Assembly (NCBI RefSeq): GCF_025995175.1
Contig: NZ_BAPV01000001.1
Span: forward strand, 1-64,000
Origin: Asaia krungthepensis NRIC 0535
GTDB lineage: Bacteria; Pseudomonadota; Alphaproteobacteria; Acetobacterales; Acetobacteraceae
Reading direction: 5' to 3'
Length of the DNA stretch: 64,000 nucleotides
The position numbers were made by a program, and so were the translations under genes. This document shows positions 42,601 through 53,592 of the stretch, in pieces; within the stretch, counting starts at the first letter, position 1, and every line of letters starts with the position of its first letter. The notes under the pieces were generated by a model, which saw only the letters and a list, made by a program, of their open reading frames with translations, ran no database searches and was not told the origin of the DNA.

Positions 42601-43857
42601 ATGAACCCCAGTCTCTATGCGGTCAGACCCGGTACACTGGGGCTCACGTCTCTCAACGGTGCGACAAGGGCCTCGGTGGCGGTTATCGGGGCGGGTCTGA
42701 CAGGCATTTCTGCGGCCCTGCATCTGGCCGAATCAGGGCATGATGTCGTGGTTCTCGATGCTCATGAGGTGGGATGGGGGGCATCGGGTCGTAATGGCGG
42801 CCAGATCAACCCCGGTCTCAAGACCACGCCAGAGCAGGTCATGCAGGATTTCGGCCCCGAGCGTGGTGATGTGCTCGTCCGACGCGCCTGGGGCGCTCCG
42901 GATCTGGTTTTCGACCTCGCGGCGCGTCACGAGATTGCCTGCAACGCGGTACGGGGGGGAACGATACGGGCGGCGACGGCTGAGAGCCAGATGGCTCCGC
43001 TCGAGGCGCTCGCCCGGCAATGTCAGGCTCTCGGCAATCCGGCCACGGTCCTCTCGAGAGAGGCAATCGCCCTGCGGAGCGGCACGACGCTCTACCACGG
43101 CGGTATGATCGATCCGATGGGTGGTCAGCTCGATCCGCTGGCTTATACGCGCGGTCTGGCCCGCGCGGCATTGAAGGCTGGAGCGACGATATATGAGCAT
43201 TCAGCAGTCACTGCCCTTGAACGCGATGGGGAGGAATGGCGCCTGAGCACGCCGGGCGGCACGGTCAGAGCCAGGCAGGTCATCTGCGCGACGAATGGCT
43301 ATTCCGGACATGTCACGGGCAGGCTTCGTCGTTCGATCATTCCGGTCTTCAGTGCCATCGTGGCCAGCGCTCCCCTTCCTCAGAATCTGCGTGAAACCCT
43401 GCTGACCCGGCGTGAGTCGCTTTACGAGCTGGGAGAAATCACCACCTATTATCGGGTCGATGCTGAAGGACGGCTGCTGATGGGCGGGCGTTCGGCCTCG
43501 CATGAACTGCGAGGCGCTGCGGCTTTTCCCTATCTGATTGCCCGCGCAGAGAAACTCTGGCCTGCCATTGCCGGACAGAAGTGGGAAGCCGGGTGGAATG
43601 GCCAGCTTGCCCTGACGATGGACCATTACCCCCATCTGCATCGGCCTGAGCCGGGGCTGATTGCCTGTCTGGGCTATAATGGCCGTGGCGTGGCAATGGC
43701 CACGCTTATGGGGCTCAATCTTGCAGAGATGGCGCAGGGTGGGGCGTCGCTCTTCCCGGAGACCCGCATCAGGCCGATCCCGTTCCATTTCGCCTGGAAA
43801 GCGGGCGTGCTGGCCGGTATCGCCAAAGGGCGGATCAGGGACAGGCTGCGCCGTTAG
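42601..43857 (+). CDS. FAD-dependent amine oxidoreductase (PuuB/OrdL-like)
   Basis: The 418-residue DAO-family flavoprotein has the dinucleotide-binding motif VAVIGAGLTGISAALHLAES, the family string GWGASGRNGGQINPGLK and the C-terminal GYNGRGVAMATLMG. The order fits gamma-glutamylputrescine oxidase and related OrdL enzymes that oxidise secondary or primary amines to aldehydes. The ATG at 42601 follows a strong GGGAGGGG site; an earlier start at 42568 would overlap the ALDH gene. It ends in a hairpin whose loop holds the stop codon. Confidence 0.9.
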   Translation: MNPSLYAVRPGTLGLTSLNGATRASVAVIGAGLTGISAALHLAESGHDVVVLDAHEVGWGASGRNGGQINPGLKTTPEQVMQDFGPERGDVLVRRAWGAPDLVFDLAARHEIACNAVRGGTIRAATAESQMAPLEALARQCQALGNPATVLSREAIALRSGTTLYHGGMIDPMGGQLDPLAYTRGLARAALKAGATIYEHSAVTALERDGEEWRLSTPGGTVRARQVICATNGYSGHVTGRLRRSIIPVFSAIVASAPLPQNLRETLLTRRESLYELGEITTYYRVDAEGRLLMGGRSASHELRGAAAFPYLIARAEKLWPAIAGQKWEAGWNGQLALTMDHYPHLHRPEPGLIACLGYNGRGVAMATLMGLNLAEMAQGGASLFPETRIRPIPFHFAWKAGVLAGIAKGRIRDRLRR

Positions 43858-43867
43858 CGGCGCAGCC
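43844..43867. terminator. Perfect hairpin with the stop codon in its loop
   Basis: GGCTGCGCCG (43844-43853) pairs with CGGCGCAGCC (43858-43867) around a TTAG loop that contains the TAG stop of the FAD oxidoreductase gene. It lies between convergent genes (serB ends at 43888), so it may terminate both, though no T-run follows. Confidence 0.6.
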
Positions 43868-43887
43868 CGCCATGACCCCTGATGAAC

Positions 43888-44778
43888 TCAGGATACGAAA
43901 ACGCTTGCCGGGTACCCTTGGGCAAAAAGATGCGCGCGCAGGGTCGAATGATTGACCTGCATATCGATCATCTGACGCACTTTCGGCTTGCCCTTATAGG
44001 CAATGCCCAGACCGGCCACGGCGAGCATGGGCAGATCATTGGTCCCATCGCCCGTGGTGAGAGCGGCTGAGGCTTTCACACCACGCTCCTCGAGAAGGCG
44101 GTTGAGATGCTCTTCCTTGCTGTCGGGGCCCAGAACGGGGGCAGCCAGCTTGCCGGTGAAGATACCGTCCACAATCTCGAATTCATTGCCGTAATGCTCG
44201 GCAAAACCGCATTGTTCGGCCACGCGACTCGTGAAATAGGTGAAGCCCCCCGAAACGAGCGCCGTGCGCGCGTTATGCGCATTCATGGTCTGGACCAGTG
44301 TGCGTGCGCCCGTGTTCAGGGTCGAGTTCTGCCATACCTCCTCAAGGCAGGCGGCAGATTTACCTTCGAGGAGAGCCACACGGGTACGCAGGGAGTCCTC
44401 GAAATCCAGCTTTCCGTTCATCGTATCGAGGGTGAGTTGGGCGACATCGTCACCTACGCCCAGCAGAGAGGCGACCTCATCGAGGGTCTCACCGTTCAGG
44501 ATAGTGCTGTCCATATCGGCCACCAGCACGGCCTTGCGGCGACCGCGTGTCTTGACCAGCAGGGCATCCACCTTATGACGGGCCAGTGTTGCGCGGATGG
44601 TGGCAATGGTGGGTGCGCCGGGTGCAGGAGCAGGGCAGGGAATCTCGACGGCTTCGCCCGAGGAGAGAACGACAGGATTCTTGCCCTTGACCATGTTCCG
44701 CGCAATGTCGATGGCATCTTTGGACAGGGTGCCCTGTGCAGGGTCGGCAACGAGAACGAGAACGTAAGGTAAGGTCAT
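43888..44778 (-). CDS. serB: Phosphoserine phosphatase
   Basis: The 296-residue HAD-family enzyme removes phosphate from L-phosphoserine in the last step of serine synthesis. The nucleophile motif DMDST is at 88-92 (D88, D90), followed by the substrate loop NGETLDEVAS, motif II LVSGGFTYF and motif III GDGTNDLPML. The N-terminal 80 residues form the ACT-like extension usual in SerB of alphaproteobacteria. It is divergent from miaA with a 41-bp gap, an arrangement that seems common in related genomes (from memory). Confidence 0.95.
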   Translation of the reverse strand: MTLPYVLVLVADPAQGTLSKDAIDIARNMVKGKNPVVLSSGEAVEIPCPAPAPGAPTIATIRATLARHKVDALLVKTRGRRKAVLVADMDSTILNGETLDEVASLLGVGDDVAQLTLDTMNGKLDFEDSLRTRVALLEGKSAACLEEVWQNSTLNTGARTLVQTMNAHNARTALVSGGFTYFTSRVAEQCGFAEHYGNEFEIVDGIFTGKLAAPVLGPDSKEEHLNRLLEERGVKASAALTTGDGTNDLPMLAVAGLGIAYKGKPKVRQMIDMQVNHSTLRAHLFAQGYPASVFVS

Positions 44779-44819
44779 CTTGGCCCATCAGGTAGAAACG
44801 CTTGGGACAACAAGACAGA

Positions 44820-45818
44820 ATGGCTGACGCTCCGATTGCCCTGGCCCCTATGGCCCTTATTGTGGCGGGACCGACCTGTTCCGGCAAGTCGGCGCTGGCG
44901 CTGGGTCTGGCCGAGCGCTTTCGTGGCACCGTGATCAATGCCGATTCCATGCAGGTCTATGCCGATCTGCATGTGCTGACAGCACGCCCCGATGCACAGG
45001 ACGAGGCACGCGCGCCGCATCGACTCTATGGCGTGCTCGACGCTGCACAGCCGGGCAGTGTGGCCTGGTGGCGCGAGGTTGCGTTGCAGGAAATGGAAGC
45101 GGCTCGTGCCCAAGGGCGACTCCCAATCCTGTGTGGCGGCACGGGGATGTATCTGCGCGCGCTGCTGGAGGGGCTGGTCGAGGTCCCTGATCCCGGCGAC
45201 GCCGCGCGCGACTGGGCGCGCGCGCTCGTGGGTGAACAGGGCAGCGAGTCCGCTCATGCGCTTCTGATGCGCGATGACCCGGAGACGGCATGCACGTTGA
45301 AACCCGGCGACGGACAGCGCGTGGCGCGTGCGCTGGAGGTGCTGCACGGCACCGGGCACGGGCTGTTGTACTGGCGTACCCGGCCCGGGCTGCCACCGGC
45401 CTCGTTTCGCTTTGTCTCCGTCAGGCTTCATCCGCCGCGCGAGGCATTGCGCGAGGCGATCGCAGAGCGGTTCTCACGCATGATGGCGCTTGGAGCAATG
45501 GACGAGGTCAAACGCCTTGTGGCGCGGGACCTTTCACCGTCTCTTCCTGCCATGCGTGCCCATGGTGTGCCCGAACTGAGCGCCGTTCTTGCCGGAACCA
45601 TGTCAGAGGCAGAAGCGATACGCCGTGCGGTCATTGCCACGGGGCAGTACACACGACGCCAGGCGACGTGGTTCAACCACCATGCGCTGGGCGCAGAGCA
45701 GGATTGCATGATTTCCTTGCAAAGATATAACGAGAGTACGCAATTTTCGAAAAGAGAATTCGAAAATATCGCAACTTTCATACAATCCGCCATTGACGAA
45801 TCCTCGCCACCGTCATAA
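44820..45818 (+). CDS. miaA: tRNA dimethylallyltransferase
   Basis: This enzyme attaches an isopentenyl group to A37 of tRNAs reading U-starting codons. The 332-residue protein has the P-loop GPTCSGKS at 17-24, NADSMQVYADLHVLTARP (substrate and metal residues), PILCGGTGMYLRALLEG and the C-terminal RRQATWFNH, all strong MiaA signatures. The ATG at 44820 is preferred to a TTG at 44802. The ilvB gene starts 32 bp after its end, so miaA and the ilv genes may share a transcript. Confidence 0.95.
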   Translation: MADAPIALAPMALIVAGPTCSGKSALALGLAERFRGTVINADSMQVYADLHVLTARPDAQDEARAPHRLYGVLDAAQPGSVAWWREVALQEMEAARAQGRLPILCGGTGMYLRALLEGLVEVPDPGDAARDWARALVGEQGSESAHALLMRDDPETACTLKPGDGQRVARALEVLHGTGHGLLYWRTRPGLPPASFRFVSVRLHPPREALREAIAERFSRMMALGAMDEVKRLVARDLSPSLPAMRAHGVPELSAVLAGTMSEAEAIRRAVIATGQYTRRQATWFNHHALGAEQDCMISLQRYNESTQFSKREFENIATFIQSAIDESSPPS

Positions 45819-45850
45819 ACCCGCCCGCTCAATGAAAGGGGTGCGCTCAC

Positions 45851-47646
45851 ATGAACGCGTCAACACAGCAGACCGGAAAAACTTCGACAGCGCCGCTCAA
45901 TGGTGCCGAGGTGCTCCTGCGCGTGCTTGTGGAGCAGGGTGTCGAGGTCATTTTCGGCTATCCCGGCGGCGCGGTGCTGCCCATCTATGATGCGCTGTTC
46001 AAGCAGGATCATATCCGCCACGTTCTGGTGCGCCATGAGCAGGCCGCCGTTCATGCGGCAGAGGCCTATGCGCGCTCGACCGGTAAGGTGGGCGTGGTGC
46101 TGGTCACCAGCGGCCCTGGAGCCACCAATGCTGTGACCGGTCTGGTCGACGCGCTCATGGATTCCATCCCGCTCATCTGCCTGTGCGGTCAGGTGCCGAC
46201 GGCGCTGATTGGTAATGACGCGTTTCAGGAAGCCGATACGACGGGCATCACGCGTCCTGCCACCAAGCACAACTACCTTGTGCGTCGCGGACAGGATCTG
46301 GCGCCGATCGTGCGTGAGGCGTTCGAGGTGGCTGCTGGCGGTCGCCCTGGCCCCGTTCTGATCGATCTGCCCAAGGATATTTCGGTCGGCAACGCGCCTT
46401 TGCCCGCACCGGGTGAGGGCCGCCTGCATCGCCCCTATCGTCCGAATCTCGATGCGGATGGCGAGGCGATCCGTCAGACCATTGCGGCCATGAAGCGCGC
46501 CAAGCGCCCGCTTCTCTATACGGGCGGCGGCGTGATCAATGCGGGCCCCAAGGCTGCGGAAGGTCTGCGGGAGCTGGCGCGCCGTACCAATTTCCCGGTC
46601 ACGTCGACGCTGATGGGTCTGGGCGCTTTCCCGACGACCGACCGTCAGTTTCTGGGCATGCTGGGTATGCACGGCAGTTACGAGGCCAATCTGGCCACGC
46701 ATGGCTGCGACCTGCTGATCGCGCTCGGCTCGCGCTTTGATGACCGCGTGACCGGGCGTGTGGATGCGTTCTCGCCCAATTCGTTCAAGGTCCATGCCGA
46801 TATCGACCCCTCGCAGATCAACAAGATTATTCGCGTGGATGTGCCGCTGGTTGGTGATGTCGGCCGCACGATCGAGGCGCTTCTGGCCGCCTGGGATGGC
46901 GAAGGGCAGGATCTGAGCCCCTGGTGGGCGCAGATCGAGGGCTGGCGCGCGCTGGATTCTTTCGGCTTTGTGCAGGATCAGGCCCCGAGCGCCATCATCC
47001 GCCCGCAATATGCCATTCGCCGTCTCTATGAAGCCACGCAGGCTCTGGGTCGCGACACATTCGTGAGCACGGAAGTCGGCCAGCACCAGATGTGGGCGGC
47101 GCAGCACTTCCAGTTCGACAAGCCCAATCGCTGGCTGACCTCTGGCGGTCTCGGCACCATGGGCTACGGCCTGCCTGCGGCGGTCGGCGCCCAGGTGGCG
47201 CATCCCGATGCGCTGGTGATCGATATTGCCGGTGAAGCGTCGACGCTCATGAATATTCAGGAGCTCGGCACGATGGCGCAGTATCGCCTGCCGGTGAAGC
47301 TGTTCATCCTGAACAACCGCTATATGGGCATGGTGCGTCAGTGGCAGGAATTGCTGCATGGCTCGCGCTACTCACAATCCTATAGCGAGGCGCTACCTGA
47401 TTTCATTCGTCTGGCGGAAGCGTTTCACGGCAAGGGGCTGCGCGCCACCTGCGTGGGTGAGCTGGATGGCGTGATTGACGAGATGCTGCGCCATAACGGC
47501 CCGGTCGTGGCGGATATCTGTGTGGCGCAGGATGAAAACTGCTTCCCGATGATTCCGTCGGGCGCCCCGCATAACGAGATGCTGCTTGGCCCCGATCAGG
47601 AGTCCAATGCAGCCCGGATTACACAAGAAGGCATGATGCTGGTCTG

Positions 47647-47647
<1 letters not shown>
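45851..47647 (+). CDS. ilvB: Acetolactate synthase large subunit
   Basis: The 598-residue ThDP enzyme makes acetolactate or acetohydroxybutyrate for branched-chain amino acids. Seen are GAEVLLRVLVEQGVEVIFGYPGG, the catalytic Glu in VRHEQAAVHAAEAYA, the FAD-domain middle part, and the ThDP/Mg motif region GEASTLMNIQELGTMAQYRLPV with NNRYMGMVRQWQ. It has a GAAAGGGG ribosome-binding site. Its stop overlaps the ilvH start by one base (TGATG), giving tight coupling of the two subunits. Confidence 0.96.
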
Positions 47648-49193
<1,546 letters not shown>

Positions 49194-49223
49194 GTTCTTT
49201 TCCCTTTCGGAAGAAAGCACAGG

Positions 49224-49249
49224 AAAAGGGGGCCTTGGCCCCCTTTTTT
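49224..49249 (+). terminator. Rho-independent terminator after ilvC
   Basis: AAAAGGGGGCC and GGCCCCCTTTTT form an 11-bp stem with a 2-nt spacer, ending in six T. It starts 31 bp after the ilvC stop. The following stretch to 49440 shows no convincing gene. Confidence 0.92.
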
Positions 49250-49440
49250 ATTACCTGGCGGGAATATGCGTCGCAGAAGCTCAGATAATGCCTGGCTATC
49301 GCAACGCCGTCGTACGGCGTTCGATGTGGGGATCATGTTCTGCTGAAACCGTGGACGTCCCGGCGTTGAGCAAATAGTGTTTTGTGGTGAGCCAGGGTTT
49401 GAGCATCGCGTTAGTCCTGCCCTTATCCTCCCCGGACCAT

Positions 49441-49887
49441 TCAGAAACGCGCGATCAGCGCGACGCCAGCGATCATCAGCACGGCACCTGCGATACGATA
49501 GGGGTTGAGGCTGTGCACCTCCATGCGCAGCAGCCCGAAATGATCGATCAGCAGGCTGGTCACGAGATTGGCCGTAATCGTCAGGCCGTTGACCGGGCCC
49601 GCCCCCAGTTTCTGAATCAGGAGCAGCCCTGCGAAAACAGCCACGGCCCCCGTAATGCCCCCAAGCGGCGCCCACCAGGGCATTGCGGCAAGATCACCCG
49701 CGCTGGGAAGCGGGCGCGGCATGCAGGCAAACAGGGCGATGGAGAGAAACAGCACCAGCAGGAACGAGACCGACGTCGCAAGCCACGGATTGACGAGGGA
49801 TTTCGCCAATGCCCCGTTCATGGTGGCGCCCAGCGCCTGAAGCGCACCGGCAACGAGGATGAAAGGAAGAGCCCAGCCGTTCGACAT
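49441..49887 (-). CDS. DMT-superfamily small transporter (DUF606/YdcZ type)
   Basis: The 148-residue membrane protein has five hydrophobic helices (about 8-27, 38-57, 70-90, 96-112, 128-146). GALQALGATMNGALAKSLVN, the PWWAPLGGITGAVAV block and the C-terminal PYRIAGAVLMIAGVALI match DUF606 transporters, which are half the size of EamA proteins and usually work as pairs or dimers. No partner copy is seen nearby. The ATG at 49887 has a GGAGG nine bases before it. Substrate unknown. Confidence 0.87.
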   Translation of the reverse strand: MSNGWALPFILVAGALQALGATMNGALAKSLVNPWLATSVSFLLVLFLSIALFACMPRPLPSAGDLAAMPWWAPLGGITGAVAVFAGLLLIQKLGAGPVNGLTITANLVTSLLIDHFGLLRMEVHSLNPYRIAGAVLMIAGVALIARF

Positions 49888-50046
49888 GCACACGGTCCTC
49901 CAGCGACGCCGGAATGATTGTTTCTCAGGGATAAGGGCGCTCCTCCAGGGAGAACGTCACAACAATCCCGACCGCTAACGTTACCCGCGAGAAAAGGCTG
50001 CCTCTTCTCGCGAATATCTATTGAGACGAATCATCAGGCAGGGCTC

Positions 50047-51417
50047 TCAGTGTCTGGCGGTAAAACATGCTGTGCTCGAGGCGAAATCGTAAGAGACGTT
50101 CCCATAGAGCAGCAGGTTGGCTGTAAGGGACATTTTGGAGTCGGCGCGAGCATAGGGTGCCAGGATTTTCTGCACCTTATCGTGTAGCCTTACCCCGTAG
50201 AGCGATGTATCGATCGGGGTCTCGACTGCTCGGTAGAAACCCAGACCGTGCGTCGTATCGCCAGCCGTTGGGCCTGATTGTGCCAACTCTGCAGGGGTGA
50301 AATGGGGCGTGACCGTGAAAAACGCTGTTCCACCCTGTAAGCCCGTAGAGAAGGCACTCCACTGCGGGCTATGATGTGAGACAAGCGGAAAGACGAGGCT
50401 TAGGGCCGTACCGTCCATGTTCATCGATAGATGGATGGGGGTTGTACAGCGATAGGGTGCGCTGCCGCCAAAATCCAGGGCATTTCGCGAAAGCGTCGCG
50501 TGCGGGAGTTGCCTCAGGAACCCCATACCCAACGTCAGGAAATCGGATTTTGTGACCTTGAAGATGACGTTATGGAAAGTGCTTTTATCGAGAGTGATCG
50601 TATCGGCCATGACATAGCGTGCGGCTGTCTTTCGACCCATCGTATCGACTGAAGTGTCGATGTGACCTATCTCGCGATAATGGCCAGCATTGAACATTTC
50701 CATGGGCATGGCACCAATGAAACTGCCTGTTCCTAATTGAAAGTTCATCGGCGCTCCGTTGAGCGTGCCTTTGATATGGGGATAGACGCCTGGTTGCCCG
50801 ACGAATCTGGACGGAGTACTGAACTCTACATGGTTTTCGGGAGCGATATCGGCCGATTGCTCGGGGATGTCTGCAACCGGAATGCTCGGTTCAAGAACAT
50901 CCAGATCGCTGAATACCAGACCGGGTATGTTGAGCGCCTGCCGAACAGGAACGACGTAGTGATTACGCACCGAGTCGATGGCTCTGATCCAGCCGGTCAT
51001 GTCGCCCTCAAGGATTTTGTTCCCTGCTTCAAGGACATCGGCAAAATAGGCCAGTGTCTCGACGTCATACGGAACACCCATGTCTCGTACAGACTTTTTG
51101 AGTAATTCGGTGTCAGAAACAGCATCGCGAACACTGCCTGTCATTCTGTCTACGACGATCAGGGCCAGTAGTCCGAAAAAGGGGCTACCTTTCTTTAAGG
51201 CAGCGCGGGGCGCTGACTGATCGCCGGTAGCCATGCCTTCGATGATACCATTGCTGTCACCAAGTCCAATCGACGCTGTACCGTTGCTGTGCTCAACCAG
51301 GAGGTTCTTGAAATATGGTGAAACTCGTTGCGTCTGTGCGCTCGCGGAGTGAGTAGACAGAGTGAGGAGTATGGTAGAGATGCTCGATATGTATCTCAAG
51401 CGCGACGAGAGGTGCAT
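50047..51417 (-). CDS. Secreted retropepsin-like protein lacking the catalytic Asp
   Basis: The 456-residue exported protein (signal peptide, cleavage near ASAQ) is not a clear known enzyme. From about residue 200 it resembles the retropepsin-like fold: HIKGTLNGAPMNFQLGTGSF fits the strand and flap pattern of aspartic proteases, but where LDTGAS is expected it has LGTGS (228-232), so the Asp is G229. A second, weaker repeat (IHLSMNMDGTALSLVFPLV) may be the second lobe, also without Asp. The first 190 residues have no recognised domain. Base composition is lower in GC than its neighbours, hinting at transfer. The start at 51417 begins the signal peptide. Confidence 0.7.
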   Translation of the reverse strand: MHLSSRLRYISSISTILLTLSTHSASAQTQRVSPYFKNLLVEHSNGTASIGLGDSNGIIEGMATGDQSAPRAALKKGSPFFGLLALIVVDRMTGSVRDAVSDTELLKKSVRDMGVPYDVETLAYFADVLEAGNKILEGDMTGWIRAIDSVRNHYVVPVRQALNIPGLVFSDLDVLEPSIPVADIPEQSADIAPENHVEFSTPSRFVGQPGVYPHIKGTLNGAPMNFQLGTGSFIGAMPMEMFNAGHYREIGHIDTSVDTMGRKTAARYVMADTITLDKSTFHNVIFKVTKSDFLTLGMGFLRQLPHATLSRNALDFGGSAPYRCTTPIHLSMNMDGTALSLVFPLVSHHSPQWSAFSTGLQGGTAFFTVTPHFTPAELAQSGPTAGDTTHGLGFYRAVETPIDTSLYGVRLHDKVQKILAPYARADSKMSLTANLLLYGNVSYDFASSTACFTARH

Positions 51418-51610
51418 GGTTTTCCATTTTCTTTCGAGGTAGAGCTGACACGTTTGGGAAGAAAGCTCTGCTCGTGCAACTATATCAGCGAGATTATTAT
51501 CTTTCACAGTTTAATGAGTATTTAATTTTTATTTCTTAAAGTGAATAGAGACTCAAATGGCACGCAGGCTGCATCGGTCTTCCGCGTCACCCTTATGCTG
51601 AGTGTATCCA

Positions 51611-52327
51611 TCACCATGCAACATCACGGCCTTTGAAATCGCGGTAGATGAGTCCACTACCGGCTTGATGGGCGCTCAGGACGTCCACCACACCAGGAAT
51701 CGTTTCCTCGATCGAGAAGCGTGCCTGCGCGCCACCCAGTGACGTACGCACCCAGCCCGGAGCAATGAGGGCGAGGGGGCGTGACCGGCCGATACGCGCG
51801 TCGTAACAGCGCATGAATTGGTTCAGTGCCGCCTTGCTGCCACGATAGAGTTCGCGCTGCCCGCCATTGTTATTGGTGACACTGCCCTGTCCCGAGGACA
51901 TCACCCCTATCAGTCCTTGCGGGCTGACGAGACAATCCAGCGTCTCGATCACCCGCATGGGGGCAAGGGCATTGGTCAGCATGATCTGCATGAAATCCGA
52001 GGTGCTGACCTGACCGATGGGCTGATCGGGCTGGGCATTGGTTGTCCCCGCATTGATGAACAGCATGTCGAAGCGCTCGTCGGTGAGCGTCTGTCTGAGC
52101 GCTGCGATCTGGGTGTCGCAGGTGATGTCGAGCTTCTCAGTCACCAGGCAGTCAGGAAATCGCGTGGCCAGCTCGGCCAGCCCATCTTCGGGTGTACCGC
52201 GTCGTGTGGCGGTAACGCGCCAGCCGCGCATGAGAAAGGCCTCGGCCAGGGCAAGGCCAAGTCCACGAGACGCTCCCACGAGAAGCAGATGCGGGGGAGG
52301 CGGTGCAGACAGGGGTGTTTTCGTCAT
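51611..52327 (-). CDS. Short-chain dehydrogenase/reductase
   Basis: The 238-residue enzyme has the Rossmann motif LLVGASRGLGLALAEAF (TGxxxGxG type), a NAG motif in LFINAGTTNA, the catalytic Ser in VMSSGQGS and YRGSK with Y161 and K165. This is a classical SDR using NAD(P)H on an unknown carbonyl or alcohol. The ATG at 52327 sits 139 bp from, and divergent to, a LysR regulator that probably controls it. Confidence 0.9.
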   Translation of the reverse strand: MTKTPLSAPPPPHLLLVGASRGLGLALAEAFLMRGWRVTATRRGTPEDGLAELATRFPDCLVTEKLDITCDTQIAALRQTLTDERFDMLFINAGTTNAQPDQPIGQVSTSDFMQIMLTNALAPMRVIETLDCLVSPQGLIGVMSSGQGSVTNNNGGQRELYRGSKAALNQFMRCYDARIGRSRPLALIAPGWVRTSLGGAQARFSIEETIPGVVDVLSAHQAGSGLIYRDFKGRDVAW

Positions 52328-52466
52328 GGCGTGGTCCTTTGCCGAAGCAGGAAAAGCATGGACTTCAAGAGTGGAGGCTGGTCCATGATGGCGCCAGATG
52401 CATGAATTGCAGCATATCAATGCATCAAACGCTCTTCGTGGCGCTTGGCCAAAAAGGAGGGGGGTC

Positions 52467-53393
52467 ATGATCCCGAAAGATCTCAATCTGCTCGTTGCTC
52501 TTGAGGCGCTGCTGAGAGAGGAGAGTGTGCTTGAGGCGGCTAAAGCGCTTGATCTGAGTCCGTCTGCCATGAGCCGGACCTTGGCCCGACTGCGAGTGGC
52601 GACAGGCGACGCGCTTCTGGTGCGGGCGGGGCGCAGCCTTGTGCCGACACCCCATGCCCTTCTGCTGCGTGATCAGGTGCGCGAGGTCACGGCTCGGGCC
52701 TCTGTGCTTCTCTCCCCCGCCGAGGAAACCTTCGCGCCCGAGACACTTGAGCGCGTCTTCATCCTGCGCACCAATGACGGATTTCTCGAAGCTTATGGAA
52801 CAATCCTGACCGAAGCTTTGCTGGCAGAAGCGCCCTCGGTGACACTCGTTTTCCTGCCTCGTCGTGACAAGGGGGCTACTGCCCTGCGTGAGGGCAGGGT
52901 CGATCTGGAAATCGGGGTGATCGGGCCGGATGACTTCGGGCCGGAGATGCGTATGAAGCCGCTTTTTCATGATCGCTTTGCGGCCGTGGTGCGTGACGAT
53001 CATCCTGTAGTCGCGGCGCCCCTCACACCAGAGCGTTTCGCAGCCTGTCGGCATGTCGTGACCTCCAGGCGTGGCGCTTTGCGGGGTCCTGTGGATGAGG
53101 CTCTTGAGGCCCTTGGGCTGCACCGTCGGGTCGCGGTTGTTGTGCCAGGCTTCGATGACGCTCTGCGCCTCGCGCAAGGGGGGGCGCTGGTGGCTTTGGT
53201 TCCGCGGTCCTGCCTGACGCGAGCTGGAACGAGTGGGCTGCGCGCTTTCGACCCGCCGGTTGAAACACCAGGAATCACTGTTAGCGCGCTGTGGCATCCG
53301 CGCCTGAATGCCGATCCCGCCCATCGGTGGTTGAGGGATAGGATCATCGCTCTGGTGCGCCAGAAAGCTGGTCCGGATGCCCTCCGATCATGA
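52467..53393 (+). CDS. LysR-family transcription regulator
   Basis: The 308-residue protein has an N-terminal winged helix (about 1-62: LNLLVALEALLREESVLEAA, LSPSAMSRTLARLR) and a LysR substrate-binding domain ending in VTSRRGALRGPVDEALEALG and FDPPVETPGITVSALWHPR. AAAAAGGAGGGGGG before the ATG at 52467 is a very strong ribosome-binding site. It is divergent from the SDR gene, the usual arrangement for a LysR regulator and its target; its effector is unknown. Confidence 0.92.
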   Translation: MIPKDLNLLVALEALLREESVLEAAKALDLSPSAMSRTLARLRVATGDALLVRAGRSLVPTPHALLLRDQVREVTARASVLLSPAEETFAPETLERVFILRTNDGFLEAYGTILTEALLAEAPSVTLVFLPRRDKGATALREGRVDLEIGVIGPDDFGPEMRMKPLFHDRFAAVVRDDHPVVAAPLTPERFAACRHVVTSRRGALRGPVDEALEALGLHRRVAVVVPGFDDALRLAQGGALVALVPRSCLTRAGTSGLRAFDPPVETPGITVSALWHPRLNADPAHRWLRDRIIALVRQKAGPDALRS

Positions 53394-53592
53394 CTGCCGC
53401 TTTCGCTGCAATGGCGTTGGGAGGCGGCGCCTTGAGCGCCAGGCCTTCTCGCTTATCTGCCAGGAAGGATTGCTCATGTTTCCGTGCCCGGACGGCATGA
53501 GATCACGGCCGATCCATGTCTGGCCAATGCGGGTAAGGGACCGCGACAGGACAGGTGAGGACCGGTTCGATTGATTTGGGGTTCCCCCGCCC

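Noticed and set aside
45860-47359. A 499-codon frame antisense to ilvB
   Set aside because: ilvB is certain; this frame is a shadow created by GC-rich codon bias.
49297-49407. A 36-codon leftward frame after ilvC
   Set aside because: It has no ribosome-binding site or similarity that I recognise; too short to support.
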